Shown here one piece after another: positions 22,120 to 34,739 of a DNA stretch of 64,000 bases. Each line of letters begins with the position of its first letter. Within the stretch, counting starts at the first letter, position 1. This stretch comes from Podocnemis expansa. Taxonomy: Eukaryota > Chordata > Testudines > Podocnemididae. Under the pieces are notes generated by a model. The model saw only the letters and a list, made by a program, of their open reading frames with translations. It did not search any database and had not been told where the DNA came from. Both the position numbers and the translations under genes were made by a program. The stretch is from positions 1,985,461 to 2,049,460 of the forward strand of contig ML682088.1 of NCBI GenBank assembly GCA_007922195.1, given 5' to 3'.

Positions 22120-22830
22120 GTGACATGCATGTGTATCATTAGTGGTTTCCTAATAATGTTTACATATATTCTGTTAGTGGTTACTATTTCTTCACTTAAG
22201 AAAGTACCTGGGAACTGTCATCAAAGCCCACATGAAGAAACAACCTGCAAATGCCCACCTTGCTACAGATATAAAAGGAAGTTGGGAACATAATCCCTTT
22301 ATCTCACATCTGTCCAAGCTTTTCAGGGAAAGTTTGGGCCACAAGATTGAGATCCCAGCCAGCACCGGCCTGAAATCACCCTGCTAATTCTCGTGAGAGA
22401 ATTATAACAAACTCTACTCCTGGACTGTTAGTCTCTATTCCTTAAAACTGGATTTCTAATAATCAAAGTTGTGAAACAAGGACTTAAACCCATCTAGGTA
22501 TTGGATGTATGCCTAAGACCTGCAGACCTTGAATTTTGGTGGAAACCTGTGTTAGACTTTCAAATCAATGTATGTATGTGGTGACTTTAACCCTTTAACA
22601 ATACTCTCATAATCTTTATTTCCTTGAATAATAAAACTTTAGTTTTAATTACTAAAGAATTGGCTGGCAGCATGATATTATGGGGTAAGATCCAAACTTC
22701 TACTGTTCTGTGTAATGTGGCTGACCCTTCGGGGTCAGGAGAAGCCTTTCTGGGTAAAGAACTTGGAGTTTTAAGCAACTTCTTTCTTTACCACACCCAG
22801 TGGCTGTACTGAGGACCAGAAACTGAAATA
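22120..22830 (+). mobile_element. LTR-like sequence, boundaries unresolved
   Basis: The order atataaaagg (about 22269), then aataataaaacttt (about 22629), then aagaattggctggcagcatg and ggctgacccttcggggtcag looks like U3-R-U5 followed by a downstream part. No target duplication was found. An LTR retrotransposon or endogenous retrovirus LTR is likely. Confidence 0.4.
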
Positions 22831-24107
22831 TAGTAAGTGGGGCTGAGTATTTTTTATGGTGGTTTCTTGATATCCAGTGTGGGGGATCAGAAGCATTGTT
22901 TGTAGCTGGCTGGGGAGTTCATCTACAGGTAACCCACCAGTGCTGGGACAATTTGCTCTCCTTTCTGCAGTTTGCCCTTATCTTTACATATTCAGGTGTT
23001 ACCCCAAGAGGCCTGGGTCACGCCTTCCATGACTCCATCCTTTATTTTTACATTTGTTTGGCTGAATGAAGCAAAACCCTACACTCAAAACTTTTGGCAG
23101 GATTTTTTTCTTAATTGTTGTTCATTAGTAATAGCTCTTACAAATTCAGGTTTACATTTTCCATATACATGGAAACTTCTCTTTCAACTCACTTTTGTCC
23201 CAGAATACTGTGAGCTAATAACAAGGGTTGAAATAATATTAAATAATTTTCTTCAAAGAACCTTTCCTAAAACTATGGTTAGGAGGAGTTCCTGTTTGTT
23301 GTTGCTGTTGCTTATGTACAACAGAAGAAGTTGGTGACATACAAGGGAACCATTTTACATTCAAGTTTGTGTTCCTTAAGACTTGTTGATCAAGAGATGA
23401 TATATTATTTTCCTCATGCAACAAGTGTAATACTGGTTCCATTTGTTTTTTTTTATGCCCAGTAAATACTTAAATTTTACCTTATTTTCTTATAAGCTTA
23501 CTTTATTATTAGCTGTTTGACACAATGCCTTTTACAGATGAAAACATAATCCTGTCCTAATGACTTTAAAATCAAAGACACTAGACCAGCTCCTTGTTCT
23601 GTGATGGTAAAGCCAGTGGGAACATTTTCTTAGTGAAATTACTTTTCATAGAAATTGGCTGCTTTGTGAAAACTGAAGGATGTTGTGGGACCACTTGGAG
23701 AGAGACTTTATTATGTTCTATATCTTGGTGGCAAGAGAAGTGGGGAACTGAAGGGAAAGGAAGGTGGTGTGTGCTCCTCTGTGTCAGACCTTAGAGATTT
23801 TAATTTCAGGAAATAACATACCATTTCTCCCCTGAAATTTAGCCTAAATTTTCTTTTCAAATCAGTTCCATTTATATACACACATTGTGTTATTCTAAGA
23901 ATCAATTTCCCCTCTCGCTGAAGATGCCCTTCAAATGTTTGCCGGTGATTATCATGCCTCATCTTAGTTTCTGTTGTCTTTTTAGATAGCTATCAATATT
24001 CTTCTGTCTCATAAAATCGATTCTTTCTGTTCCATGAGTGTCTTTACTGAACTCCTTTCAAACTGTCTACATTTCAAGCTTGTATCTACATTTCGGAGGC
24101 TCTAAGG
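22831..24107. other. AT-rich DNA, no gene seen
   Basis: Short ORFs only. No repeat signature that I can name. Confidence 0.4.
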
Positions 24108-24180
24108 CAGGGGTGCCCAACCTTTTCATGTGAAGGGCCATGTTGCAATTTTTTCCCCAAGTTTTATTTCTGCCTGTTCA
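24108..24180. mobile_element. hAT-like terminus fragment
   Basis: It begins caggggtgcccaaccttttc, the form of many vertebrate hAT ends. I did not find the matching right end, so this is a single terminus. Confidence 0.4.
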
Positions 24181-24464
24181 CTAGATTGATTCTCACCAAC
24201 TGTGTGATGCTGTCAAATTTGCTGGCGTGTTTTGTACAATAATGCGCATACTGCTCCCCTGCGAACTGGATAGCAGCCCATGATGGATTTGACTATGGCC
24301 CAAAGGCTGTGAGTTGGACAATCCATTTATAAAGAGTCCAGATTGAGGCCAGTATTCGAGGCATGGCCTCACCAGCCAGAAACTCTCTCCTCCCTGCCCT
24401 GTGATGGAATGCCACTCACTTAAAACCCTGAATCTTCCTGCCACGTTCCCCTACCAGATCATAT

Positions 24465-24542
24465 TTGTTCGTCTTTAAGTGCTACAGGACTCCTTGTTTG
24501 TTTTACTGAACTGGACTAACATGGCTGCACCTTTGGATCTAG
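24465..24542 (-). mobile_element. Turtle SINE fragment
   Basis: The complement reads agccatgttagtccagttca, then acaaggagtcctgtagcact and taaagacgaac. This is the same SINE as at 25267, 54343 and 59565, truncated. Confidence 0.7.
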
Positions 24543-24654
24543 GCAACTACCAATGGGATCCTGTGGTGCTAGAAACTCTACAGACATGTAGACCCAATGA
24601 ACTTAAAATCACTATATAAACAAATAAATGGTGGGGGGGGAAGAGAACATTATT

Positions 24655-24745
24655 GCCCCCATTTTACAGATGTGGGCGCTGTGGCACAGAGAGGTTGAAT
24701 GGTTTGGCTAAGCCCACATAGGAAGTCTGTGGCAGAGCAGGTTCT
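24655..24745 (+). mobile_element. MIR-like SINE relic
   Basis: The string ccccattttacagatgtggg, followed by gctgtggcacagagaggttg and tggcagagcagg, matches the MIR core known across amniotes. It is an old, short relic. Confidence 0.75.
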
Positions 24746-25153
24746 TGTTGTCCGTTGCCCATTGAGTTAATTGGATGGCCACCCCTCCTGGGCCATCACT
24801 TAGGTATGTAAAGAATGGTAAGGGATGGCCCCTTCAAGTTAACTAGATGGCCGTTGTCACCCCATTGTCTCCATTGGGCTTGGTGTAGGTGGGCACTGCC
24901 TAACTGCAAGGTCCTTTGTAATACTGAAGACATGACTCACATCACCTTTCTTCACCACATTCCCTGTAATCAGGGAACTGGTGACAAAAACAGCTTAAAA
25001 ACCCAGAGTTTGGGGGGCTCAGGCAGGACGGTCCCTGACATCCTGCCTGGCCTGATCACCCCGACGCTGACCTCCTCCGCTCACGAGTCCTCCCCCGAGC
25101 ATACCACGATTGAAACTGCCAGCCAAGTAACGAGTCTCTCTCTTCCGCCTGTA

Positions 25154-25177
25154 ATGCTGCTGCTGCTGCTGCTGCTG
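25154..25177. repeat. (CTG)n microsatellite
   Basis: About eight CTG units occur in succession. The poly-Leu or poly-Gln ORFs across it are by-products. Confidence 0.8.
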
Positions 25178-25266
25178 GGATTGGTAAGAGCCTGCCCCTG
25201 CAGCTCTCTTTGAAATAAAGTTCTCCCACCTTTTGCTGCTGTTTTGACACTGATCTCTCCTAGCTT

Positions 25267-25391
25267 CCAAAGGGATAGCCGTGTTAGTCTAGTCCAGTAA
25301 AAAAACAACAAGCAGTTGTGTGGCACTTTAAGATTAACAGATTTATTTATTTATTTAGTGTTAAAGTGCCACACAACTGCTTGTTTTTTTA
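25267..25391 (+). mobile_element. Fold-back SINE with 12-bp target duplication
   Basis: CTCTCCTAGCTT flanks it exactly at 25255-25266 and 25392-25403. The 5' part is a normal SINE head (gccgtgttagtctagtccag). At the atttatttatttattt turn the sequence reverses: 25361-25383 is the perfect reverse complement of 25309-25331 (23 bp). The normal SINE 3' part is missing. The long duplication is typical of LINE-driven insertion, so the inverted structure was probably made at or before insertion. Confidence 0.85.
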
Positions 25392-25403
25392 CTCTCCTAG
25401 CTT

Positions 25404-26500
25404 TACAGGCTTGTTTGTGTCCTTTACTTTCTCCTTTTTTTTTTTAACTTGCTGCTTCACTCTGTGCTGTTTAAAGGAGCTCCCATGCCGTTAAGTATCT
25501 GCCGCTGCTCTGTATCACTTGTTGTATCTCTTCCCTCTGAATTGTTTGAACTTGTCTTAAAAGTATCATTGTGAATAGCAGCATTGTTTTTGGTTTAATT
25601 GGTAGCCTTAGAAGTATTAAGTTAGATTGCAAGATTGTTTCCTTTAGTTTGTAACCTTTAGAGTTGTTTGCTAAGTTGCTTCTTCCTTCCCCTCTGTGAC
25701 TCCCCGAATTTGAATAAACTTTTCTCCCTTAAGCCTTTCCTTGTCCCTTCTTTATTTCTTGAATTCCCTCATGTGCCCCAACTTCCCCTCTGCTCCCGGC
25801 CTCTTTCCCTGAAGCTTCCGCAGCTCCCCCTTTTCCCTTAGCTCCTTTCCCCGTCACCCTTTTTTTCCCCTTCACCAGCTCCCGTCGCTTCCCACAGCTG
25901 CCTCAGCTCCTGCCGGTTTCCCGCAGCTGCCCCGCCGGCTTCCCCATGGCTCAGCCACTTCTGCCAGCTCCCCCAGCTCCCGCCGCTTCCCGCGGCTGCC
26001 CTGTCTCCTGCCGGTTTCCCGCAGCTGCCCCGCCAGCTCCCCTGTGGCTCAGCCGCTGCCGCCAGCTCCCTGCTCCTGCTCCTCTGTTCCCAGCTGCAGC
26101 ACCCACCTGCTTCCACTGTTGCCCCGAACCCCCACGTGTGTCCCAACCCCTCTTGTGCCTCTGTCCCCCCACCCTAACTCCCACGTGTGTCTCTGTCCCG
26201 CTGTCCCTACTCTCCCCACTCGCCTCTCTTCTTCCTTGAGTCTCTCCCCGCCACTGCTGCCAGCTCTCCGCTCCCACTCCCGCTCTTCTGTTCCCGGCTG
26301 CCCAGCCCCTCCTGCTCCCCCTGTTGCCCCGAGCCCCCCCCTGTGTCCCCAGCCTGCTTGCCCTTCTCTTCTTTGAACCCCTCTAACCTTGGTAGTCCTG
26401 CTCCCCCCACCCCCCCGTTTGCATCCTCTCCCCTCTGCCACTGCTGTACACTGAGTTTGTATTGCACCCCCCTTCTGCCTATGTGTTATTGGAACATTTT
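25404..26500. other. T-rich, then C-rich low-complexity DNA
   Basis: 25740-26500 is dominated by runs of C and T with repeated cagctcccgcc, cccgcagctgcc and gctgccgcc motifs. Proline-rich ORFs on both strands result from composition. No gene is supported. An LTR or GC-rich repeat origin is possible. Confidence 0.45.
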
Positions 26501-27884
26501 CTAAGTAACTGTGAGTAGGTTCATAACTGTAAACTAGGTTAATTGAGAATTCTCATTGTCCCCTAACCTGTCCCACTCCACAAAGTTAAGCACCTCACAA
26601 CACCTCATTAAAAACACCATGACAAATGCCACACACACATACACTCCCCATCACCCACTTGACACCAACACCCATTTTAATAAAGATTAAAGTGTACCCC
26701 ACTTGTACAGTAATTGCCCCCCAAGATCCTCAAATTTTTGAACCTGCTGGCAGGGTCACTTGTGTCCAGGTTTCCCAAGCCCCAGCCCTCAACCACAAAC
26801 CATCTCTCTGCTGGTAGGGGCTCAAACACTATCTCCTTAAGGAATTAGGTAGAGTCCCCCAAAATCCACCTTCACCATGTTTTCCGCCCCTTGTAATCAA
26901 ATAAGGAACAATTTAGCCTGTAGTGTATTTACATTGTTTTGAAACTGATGATCTAACTATGTAAATTGTGGGTAGCAGTAAAATGTTTCTGCATAAGAGC
27001 GGAAGTAGCATAGAAGTGCTAGCTATGTCTTGTGATACCTATGACTGAAAAATAATTCTTCTATCTATCATCCAGTAATACTATGTATCTCAGAATGGAG
27101 TCCTCTCGCTTAGCAAATATTTTTGTATTTTGTGAATCCTGGAAAATTAGAGGCTTAAGGGATCCCTGGAGCAATCTATTGCTGAAACAGTATTGGATGA
27201 TTGATAGCATGATGCCAGAACAAACAGAGAAGTTGACACAAGCTCTGCTTACATTTTTGCACTTTCTAATTGTATCGCCACTAAGAACATTTCCTCACCT
27301 CTAGGGTAAATAGCAGAGTGGCGATAACAGCTGTGTAAATCAGAGTATTTCTCCACTGCAGAGTTAGCCAAGGCTAGACTACCATGGAAGGACACTGGTC
27401 ACTGCAAAACATACCCCTGATGTACCTGTGTGGCCTGGGTGGGGGATAGGAGGGAGGTATGCCATTTTCAAGAGCCCTCTGTACTGCACCATACTGCCTC
27501 CCGCTGGTATGACTTCATAAGCTTTCGGTGTGCAAAGTTATGATGCACAGGGGAATACCATTTTCCAGAGTGCCCTGCCCCGCCAGCCTCACCTTGCATA
27601 CGATGTGCGTGTGCAAGATCGTGACAGTGGGAATGGAATGCTGTGCTGTTCAGAATGGCGTCCCCCATCCAGTATAGGGCAAAAGCACATGCAGTTTCTC
27701 CCTGGTACTGGAGAGGGGACAAACTAGCCAAAAAGAGGACTGTCTAATATAAAACTGGACAAGCAGCATGACTACGTGTGTCTGCAGCCACCATGGCACT
27801 GTACTAGTCCATGTACTGGGATGTGTTTCTGGTGCAATAGCCCTTGATTCTCAGCAATGCATTAAATAAGGATATTCTGTGACT
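26501..27884. other. No recognised gene or repeat
   Basis: Short ORFs only, with no domain signal. Confidence 0.4.
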
Positions 27885-28290
27885 CATGTATTCTAAGGTC
27901 AGATGGAACCAATATGATCATCTAGTCTGACCTCCTGCACAGTGCAGGCCTCCAAACCTCAACCACCCACTCCAGCAATAAGCCTCTAACCTATGACTCA
28001 GTTACTAAAGACCTCAAGTCATGGCTTAAAGATTTTAAAGTAGAGAGAATCTACCAGAAAGTGAGCCATGCTTCATGCTACAGAGGAAGGTGAAAAAAAC
28101 CCACAGCCTTTACCAATCTGGCCTGGGGAAAGATTGCTTCCTGACCCCAAATATGGCGATCAGTTAAACCCTGAGCATGTGGGCTAGACTCACCAGCTAG
28201 ACACCCAAGAAAGAATTCTCTGTAATAACTCAGAACCCACCCCATAAAACATCCCATCCTAGGCTGTTGGCATATCTACAAACAATAGTC
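27885..28290 (-). mobile_element. CR1-family LINE 3' region (divergent subfamily)
   Basis: The plus strand runs ctaaggtcagatggaacca, then gatcatctagtctgacctcc, and later accccaaatatggcgatcag and ttaaaccctgagcatgtggg. This is a common turtle CR1-type 3' region, different from the ccaaccccctgc type found elsewhere here. It is non-coding. Confidence 0.7.
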
Positions 28291-28964
28291 AAAAAAGTCA
28301 ATAGAAAGATCAGTCAACATGAATCAGTTCTCAGGGTGAGCTTACTGTCTGTTCTCTAGCATGGAACTGTTGATGTGACAGGGACATGAGAACACTACTG
28401 CATTTAAATACATGCCAGCTGGAATACTGACGTCTTTGCCTCTCCATTTCTTTCCTGTGCACTAAACATAAAAAGGCCATTAGGGGGTATTTCTCCAAAG
28501 GATCAGTCTCACTGCCACTGCACCACAGCTGGTGCAAGCCTCTAGCCAATTTGGCAGAGCAGGAGAAGGATTTCCTAGATGCCATCTCTGATCACATGCT
28601 GTGGAAGTACAACAGAAATGCAGCTGGCAAACCTTGAGCTAAAATGCTGTACAAGAGAAAGGAGGAATTATACAAAGAACCACAGCCCAGCTGGAATTGT
28701 GGGGTGATGTATTCTTAATTTTTTTTAGAGTTGCGGAATTTGACCAAAAGTAGTCTTTTTGGTTTTTTTGCTTTAGAATTGAGTTAGCCAGGGGCCACTT
28801 CACTGAAGTGCTCTTAGATCTGCAAATCAAATGAAATATGAGCTAAATCTTGATTGCCTATTTTACTTGAATAGTGTCATTGACATCAGTGGGACAACTC
28901 ACTTTCATTCACATCGTATTGTTACTTAGCAAGATTTCTTAATCGGACTGTGTTCCATGCACTG

Positions 28965-29175
28965 ATTCAGATCCCTGGAACCATAGGACCACAAGGTCAG
29001 CTAGACTAACTCCCTGCCAAGATGCAGGGTTTGTTGTGTCTAAACCATGCAAGATAGATGGCTATGCACTCTTCTTTTGAAAACCTCCAGGGAAGACGCT
29101 TCCACTACCCCCTGAGGCAATCTGTTCTGCTTTCCAGCTGTTCTTAAATGTCATTTTCTTTGGACAGTGCTTTTC
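28965..29175 (-). mobile_element. CR1-family LINE 3' fragment
   Basis: The plus strand contains aaccataggaccacaaggtc, then gaaaacctccagggaagacg and gaggcaatctgttctg, the complement of a CR1 3' end. Confidence 0.65.
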
Positions 29176-29434
29176 CTCTTGTATAACCTCATGGACTTTG
29201 GTGAAGTGACTTGGTTTACAGAGATGCGAGGAAAGAAACTAGCCCCATTGTCCACTCTACAACTAATTGTTCTTGCTCTCACTATAGAACAAGGTAATAC
29301 AACATTTCAGATCAATAAAATTTGTTGAAGCAGTCCATCCATCTCACCATTATCTGTTGGGAGCTTGCAGTGTTTGTTGTTTAGTTCTGTGGTTAAATGC
29401 ACAGAGACATGCAGTTATTTAAAACATTTGTTTC

Positions 29435-29567
29435 TTGTCCATGAAGGGGAGACTGTGGAAAAACCTCTGCTTAACATGCAGAAGGTCCTGGGTTCAATTC
29501 CCAGGGGGTTGGACTCAATGATCTCACAAGGTCCCTTCCAGCCCTATGATTTGATTTGATTTGATTA
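29435..29567 (+). mobile_element. tRNA-Val-like SINE with CR1 tail
   Basis: The tRNA-like part has an anticodon arm tctgc-TTAACAT-gcaga, giving anticodon AAC, and a T arm cctgggttcaattcccagg. It joins directly to ggttggactcaatgatctca, a CR1 3' tail, and ends in repeated gattt. Tails shared with CR1 are known from tortoise SINEs, which are then copied by the LINE enzymes. The first part of the head is degraded. It is not a functional tRNA gene. Confidence 0.85.
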
Positions 29568-30963
29568 TGCTTCAGAACTGTGGCCACGTGTACAATCAGC
29601 TAAAAGCAGGTCCCTTCCATCTGTTATTTTATGGTATTTACATGCAGGGTGTTACTGTAGTTAAATTTGTGCAATCTGGTAATGTAAATTCTTTTTTCAG
29701 ATTCCTAGCTGTTTTGGTTGACTCACCACTTGTTTGACTTTTGAGGATCTGGCACTATGCTAGCTCTTCCTACTCTCCATTTTTGAAAGTCATTGTATTC
29801 AGGTCTTCTGCCCTTGTAGATAGCCATCATCTGCAACCCTCAATTTCAAGATTCTGCTTCTAGATTCCTTTCTGCTCCTTTAGTTATAAGTCCTTCAGGG
29901 CAGGGACCTGGTGGTCTTGTGCTTCTTCATTAAAAATTACTGTATACCTAAACCACTAAAGAAATACAGACTTTAGTATGCTAATATGAATTCATGACTG
30001 GTTACGCTGCTAGAACAGAAATCCCTGGGCAGCTCTTTTAATGTATTCCTGAGATCAATGATTGACTCTGTAAGAAACTGGATCCCATCATGATACCTGG
30101 CAGCAGTCTGTTTTTGCTGATTGTTGAATAGGATAGATTTGTGCTAAATATAGCTGAGAGCAGGGTTTGGCCCTGGAACTTCTATAGTAGTATGAATAGC
30201 TCTGGTGATTACAGGCAGCCTTATTTCCTGCCATAGTTTAGGGACAGGCAACAGTTAATGCAGGTTTTATATATTTCTACTGTATAATTTTCACCTTCAT
30301 TACATAATTCCTAGAAAGAAAAAAACTCTTAACAGTTACAGGGTGGCCAAGGGAAATGCTCATCTACTCACACTCTTAAAAGTAAGCAAATGTCCATTTG
30401 AGGTAACCTTTCTTAACATACCTTACAACCCACTCCATCATCTCCTAGTCCTCCAAAACTAAATGCTGTACAACCCAGCATGTAGAGTCACACTGCAGAC
30501 AACACCACGTGCTTCCTGATCTGGCCTTGGTGAGCCTCTGCAAGCCAAGGTGGGGGGAGCAAATAAACCTCCAGGTAACTTCTCAGTTTGTACAACCTTT
30601 GCAGATTGGGAACCTGATTCCCAACTGCATTAGTTCCATGTGTACATTGGCATAAAATTGAAGTAAGAAATGATTACTCAAGCCCATCTGTGTTATCAAT
30701 GAGCTGCATGTTGATTTCATGCTACTTTTAATACTGTTGCCTTTGGTAGAATTATTCCTGAGTTTTGCCTGGGTAAATGAGGGGAGAATAAGGCCTGCTA
30801 GAGATCTAAAATGCATGCACAGATTGATTTTTGTGCTTATAAATAATGCATAAAACATCAACATTGCTGGATGATTGTTTTCTAAATCGAGCCATTATTA
30901 ATAACATTAATATATTCATTATCTCTTCCTTGTCAACCTTGCCAGATTGGATTCGGTTTCAAA
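29568..30963. other. AT-rich DNA, no gene seen
   Basis: No domain, RNA gene or repeat family was recognised. Confidence 0.4.
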
Positions 30964-31328
30964 GGCTATGTCTAACTGGCAAGTTAGTTTGAATTAAGGA
31001 GACTTAATTTGAACTAACTTTTTAGCTGTCTACATCAAACTTTCCTTAATTCAAACTCATAACTACTGGTGCTTATTTCGAACTAAGCCCTTAGTTTGGG
31101 TGTTAGTTCAAACTAAGTCTGGTGGAGACCAGGATTAATCCTTAATTTGAACTTAATAAGGGCAGTTAGTTCGAACTAACAAAGTGAACTAGTTTGAACT
31201 AACGTTAGTTTGAACTAGTCCACGTCGTTAATTTGAACTAATAAGTTTGAGGATAGTTCAAACTAATCTCAAACTTATTAGTTCAAACTAACAAGTTCAA
31301 ACTAAATTTTCCTGATGTAGATATAACC
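30964..31328. mobile_element. Palindromic MITE, ggctatgtcta termini (365 bp)
   Basis: It begins ggctatgtctaactgg and ends gatgtagatataacc. The interior is alternating tagtttgaacta / tagttcaaacta blocks like the 16247 element. AAA precedes and follows it (30961-30963, 31329-31331), a possible 3-bp duplication. No ORF. Confidence 0.75.
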
Positions 31329-32298
31329 AAAGACAAATATTTATCATTTGTGGCCTACCAGTGCTATGTAGATTGAATTTTTGCATTAACTGTTGCCTGT
31401 CCCTTAGCAGATGGCTTTATGGATAAACAGGTTGGTGCTGCTGCCGATGCTACTTTGACACTGAAAAATAATTAGTTATCCTTTTTATTTTTCCATACTT
31501 AATTATGAAACAATTGCAGTGATAAAAACAAAACAAATTCTCTAGTTGATTGCAGGTTGCTTCTAACAGAACATCACCAATCTGAGGGAAAAAATGCAAC
31601 AATAAAACACAATGAAGCTGCAAAATCATGCCAGGGAACAGAAATCTAAATGTTAGTGTTTTGGAGCAAGGGATTGTGGCTTCATATATACTGTTACAGA
31701 ACCTACATTAATAGGATCTTATGCCACTGAGTGCTACCATAGTATAACCTTAATAATAAAATCATATAATAATAAATGTGAAGCATAAACTAAATATCAG
31801 AACATTAAAAGTTAGACGATTATTGGGATAAACAATTCAAACTACTCGGGTTAATACAGACTTTTTATAATGAGCTGTCATCTGAGGACTGAAACATTTG
31901 AGAGCTATAAATCTTTATTGCCAACCATTACATTTGAGGATCATTTAATTCTACAATAAAACCTACTGAGAAATCAGACACGTAACTGGTCTGACAGGAT
32001 AGGTCCTGCTTATCTGTAAGACTTCTATATCTGTCCAAGAACGAAGTTTCTCTAGGACTGAGATGGGTCATTTTTTTAGGTAGATCTATGTAGGAGATCA
32101 TCACTGGGGGAACAGGTGTTAAAGAGGACAATATAAAAACCGGGGCCATCCGTTGGCTGTTGTTGTGGGGAGCAAGAAGGGATTCTGATAGCTGAGATGA
32201 AGGTCAATCCATTGTCTCTGTGTGAAGGTCAAACAAACAGTGGAATAGTGATTTGGTGGACTCCCTCTGTGCAATTTGTGAGTTTATGAGCTCTCTAT
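31329..32298. other. AT-rich DNA, no gene seen
   Basis: Nothing recognised. Confidence 0.4.
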
Positions 32299-32848
32299 GG
32301 GCATGTCTATATGGGAAAGATTTTTCAGAATAAGGAGGCTTATCGTGAAAAAACTTTCCCATGTGTGTGGAGCCATTTTGCTTTTCAAAAAAAAAAAAAG
32401 GCACTCCAGTGTATTGAAACACGTTTTGCTTTTTTGAAAAAGTGAAACCCAGCGTCTTTCGAAAAAGTGCTTTTTAAAAAAAAAAAAAGCCCTTTCAGAA
32501 AAAAAGCACTCCAGTATTTCAAAATACCAGAGTGCTTTTTCAGCCAGGTTAAACCTAGCTGGCTTTCAAAAAAAAGGGCTTTTTTTGAAAAAGCCTGCCC
32601 ATCTTTTCCATTGGTGCTCTCTCTCTCTCTCTCTTTTTTTTTTCCCCTGAAAAAGAGAGTCCAGTGTGGATTCTTTTTTTTTCGGGGGGTGGGGGGGAGA
32701 TACTGCCTTATTTTGAGATGGAGAACTCCTCTCTGAAAATAACATTTTTCGAAACAAGGTTGTTTTTCCAAAAAACTATTTCGAGTTTATTTTGAAACAG
32801 TTTTTTTTTAAACTTTTAATGAAAATGTGGGGCAGCATAGACATAGCC
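32299..32848. mobile_element. Palindromic MITE, gggcatgtctat termini, TAT duplication
   Basis: It begins gggcatgtctatatgg and ends gcatagacatagcc, with TAT directly on both sides (32296-32298 and 32849-32851). The interior alternates tttttcgaaaaagtg-like blocks and A or T runs. A 3-bp TWA-type duplication would fit PIF/Harbinger. ORFs across it encode only Phe and Lys runs. Confidence 0.75.
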
Positions 32849-33429
32849 TATATGTATCTGTATCGAACTGCAAATTCCCTTTTGAACATGCAGCCTTTTG
32901 TCACCTCTGTTGTCCTTTCAACTCCATGTTGGAATAAAATTACAACAAAGGGAGTGGAAGTGGCCTAACAATAGAGGATCATTGTACTTAAGTGCTTAAT
33001 CACTAAAATATAGTTGCTCTCACAAACAGACTGATGCCCAACCAGGAGACCTGGGAAGAGGTCATCTGCCAGTAAAGTCATGTGGCAGCTGGCAGTTGTC
33101 TCCGGTTTGGGCCACAACAGTATCCTTGGAGACCTCAACACTGGGGTAAGGCTCCAGAAGTTTAAAACATCCAGGGACATGCCATGTGGGTTCCCTCATA
33201 GCAGACTGGTGAGTGTCCAAGAGGGAGCACTCAGCTGGGACCCGTGACACTAGTTCAATGGTTCCCAAGCTTTATTGGTTCATGTCATTCTATTTTTTTT
33301 ATTAATTTTTGAAGTATCAGATGCATATTTTGTCTTTTTGTGCATGTTTATTCTAGGCCTGACTAGGTTTAACATCTGTATTTCTGAAGTCATAGTAAAA
33401 CGAATGCCAAGGGACGCCTAAAATGTGAT
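32849..33429. other. No recognised gene or repeat
   Basis: Short ORFs without conserved features. Confidence 0.4.
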
Positions 33430-33715
33430 CATAGAATCATAGGGTTGGAAGGGACCTCATAGGTCATCTAGTCCAACCCCCTGCCTGAGGCAGGACCACT
33501 CCCACTAAACCATCACAGTCATGGTTTTGTCCAGCCGGGCCTTAACCACCTCCAAAGATGGAGATTTCACCACCTCCCTCGGCAGCTCATTCCAAGGCTT
33601 CACCACTCTCCTAGTAAAAAAGTTTTTTCTACTATCCAGCCTCGACCTCCCTAACCGCAACTTGAGACTATTGCTGCTTGTTCTGTCCTCTGTTATTACC
33701 AATTATTATCTTAAT
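33430..33715 (-). mobile_element. CR1 LINE 3' end
   Basis: The plus strand opens tcatagaatcatagggttgg, then aagggacctcataggtcatc, with cagctcattccaaggcttca downstream. On the minus strand the last RT-ORF codons read NFFTRRVVKPWNELPREVVK and SPSLEVVKARLDK. It is a well-preserved terminus and a relatively young copy. Confidence 0.9.
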
Positions 33716-34087
33716 ATTCTTTTAAAATCTCTTCTGTTTAGACAGTGAAAGAAACAAGCATAAGCAAGCTGTGTGATAATTATCTGTTCTCTGTGTTATA
33801 CAAATTCCAAGGAACAATTGTCTATGCCAAATATGTTCTGGTATATTTTGCTATGCCATTGATCCATGTAAATAACTGGGTGTTTAATATGTTTAATTTG
33901 CATGTGAAGTTCCTCCGAAATTACTATCTGGACTAAGGTTCAACATGAGTCAAAGTTTACTTTTCACAAGGAAATACAACTTCATAGAACAAGTTGCTTA
34001 AAGTCAGGTCAAGCACTTGTGAACATCAGTTTAAGATTCAGTTCTGTACTTAGCTTCATTGTATTAATATAAGTAAGGCACAAGAAG

Positions 34088-34630
34088 TAATTCTTCTGCT
34101 CTGCTCCATGCTGATTAGGCCTCAAGTGGAGTATTGTGTCCCATGCTGGGTGCCACATTTCAGGAAAGATGTGGACAAATTGGAGGAAGTCCAGAGAAGA
34201 GTAACAAGAATGATTAAAGGTCTGGGACACTTGACTTATGAGGAAAGATTTAAAAAAAAAACATTTTGTTAGTCTGGAAAAGGGGAGACTGAAAGGGGAC
34301 ATGATAACAGTTTTCAAGTACCTAAAAGGTTATTACAAAGAGGAGGGAGAAAAATTGTTCTCCTTAACCACCAATGATAGGAAAGGAAGCAATGGGCTTA
34401 AACTATGGGAAGGGAGGTCGAGGTTGGACATTAGGAAAAAATTCCTTTCAGGGTGATTAACCACTGGAATAAGTTGTGGAATCTCCATCACTGGAAATTT
34501 TTAAGAGCAGGTTAGACAAACAGCTGTCAGGATGGCTTCAGAGGGAACTTGATCCTGCCATGAGTGCAGGGGACTGGACTCAAAGACCTCTCATGGTTCC
34601 ATCCTGCTTCTGTGATTGTGTTCTTGTTTT
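34088..34630 (+). mobile_element. CR1 LINE 3' fragment
   Basis: It covers the end of the RT ORF: LRPQVEYCVPCWVPHFRKDV-like codons, then LEEVQRRVTRMIKGLGHLTY, and later ERLKGDMITVFKYLKG. The terminus is degraded and there are several stops. Confidence 0.85.
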
Positions 34631-34639
34631 TAATGAGAG

Positions 34640-34735
34640 AAATCAGGTGGGTGAGTAAAGTATCTTTTACTGGACCAACTTCTCTAGGTGAAAGAGACAA
34701 ACTTTAGCGTTACAGAGAGCTCTTCTTCAGGTGGC
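34640..34735 (+). mobile_element. Turtle SINE fragment (tgggtgagtaaagtatcttt type)
   Basis: The stretch gagtaaagtatcttttactg, gaccaacttct and tacagagagctcttcttcag is a common sauropsid interspersed repeat. It is truncated on both sides by neighbouring elements. Confidence 0.55.
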
Positions 34736-34739
34736 TCAC

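Noticed and set aside
25838..26504. Proline-, alanine- and glycine-rich ORFs on both strands
   Set aside because: They arise from C-rich low-complexity DNA; all frames are similarly open.
29435..29567. Functional tRNA gene
   Set aside because: The acceptor and D arms are degraded and a CR1 tail follows, so it is a SINE.
32385..32771. Lysine/phenylalanine-rich ORFs
   Set aside because: They come from the palindromic interior of a MITE with long A and T runs.
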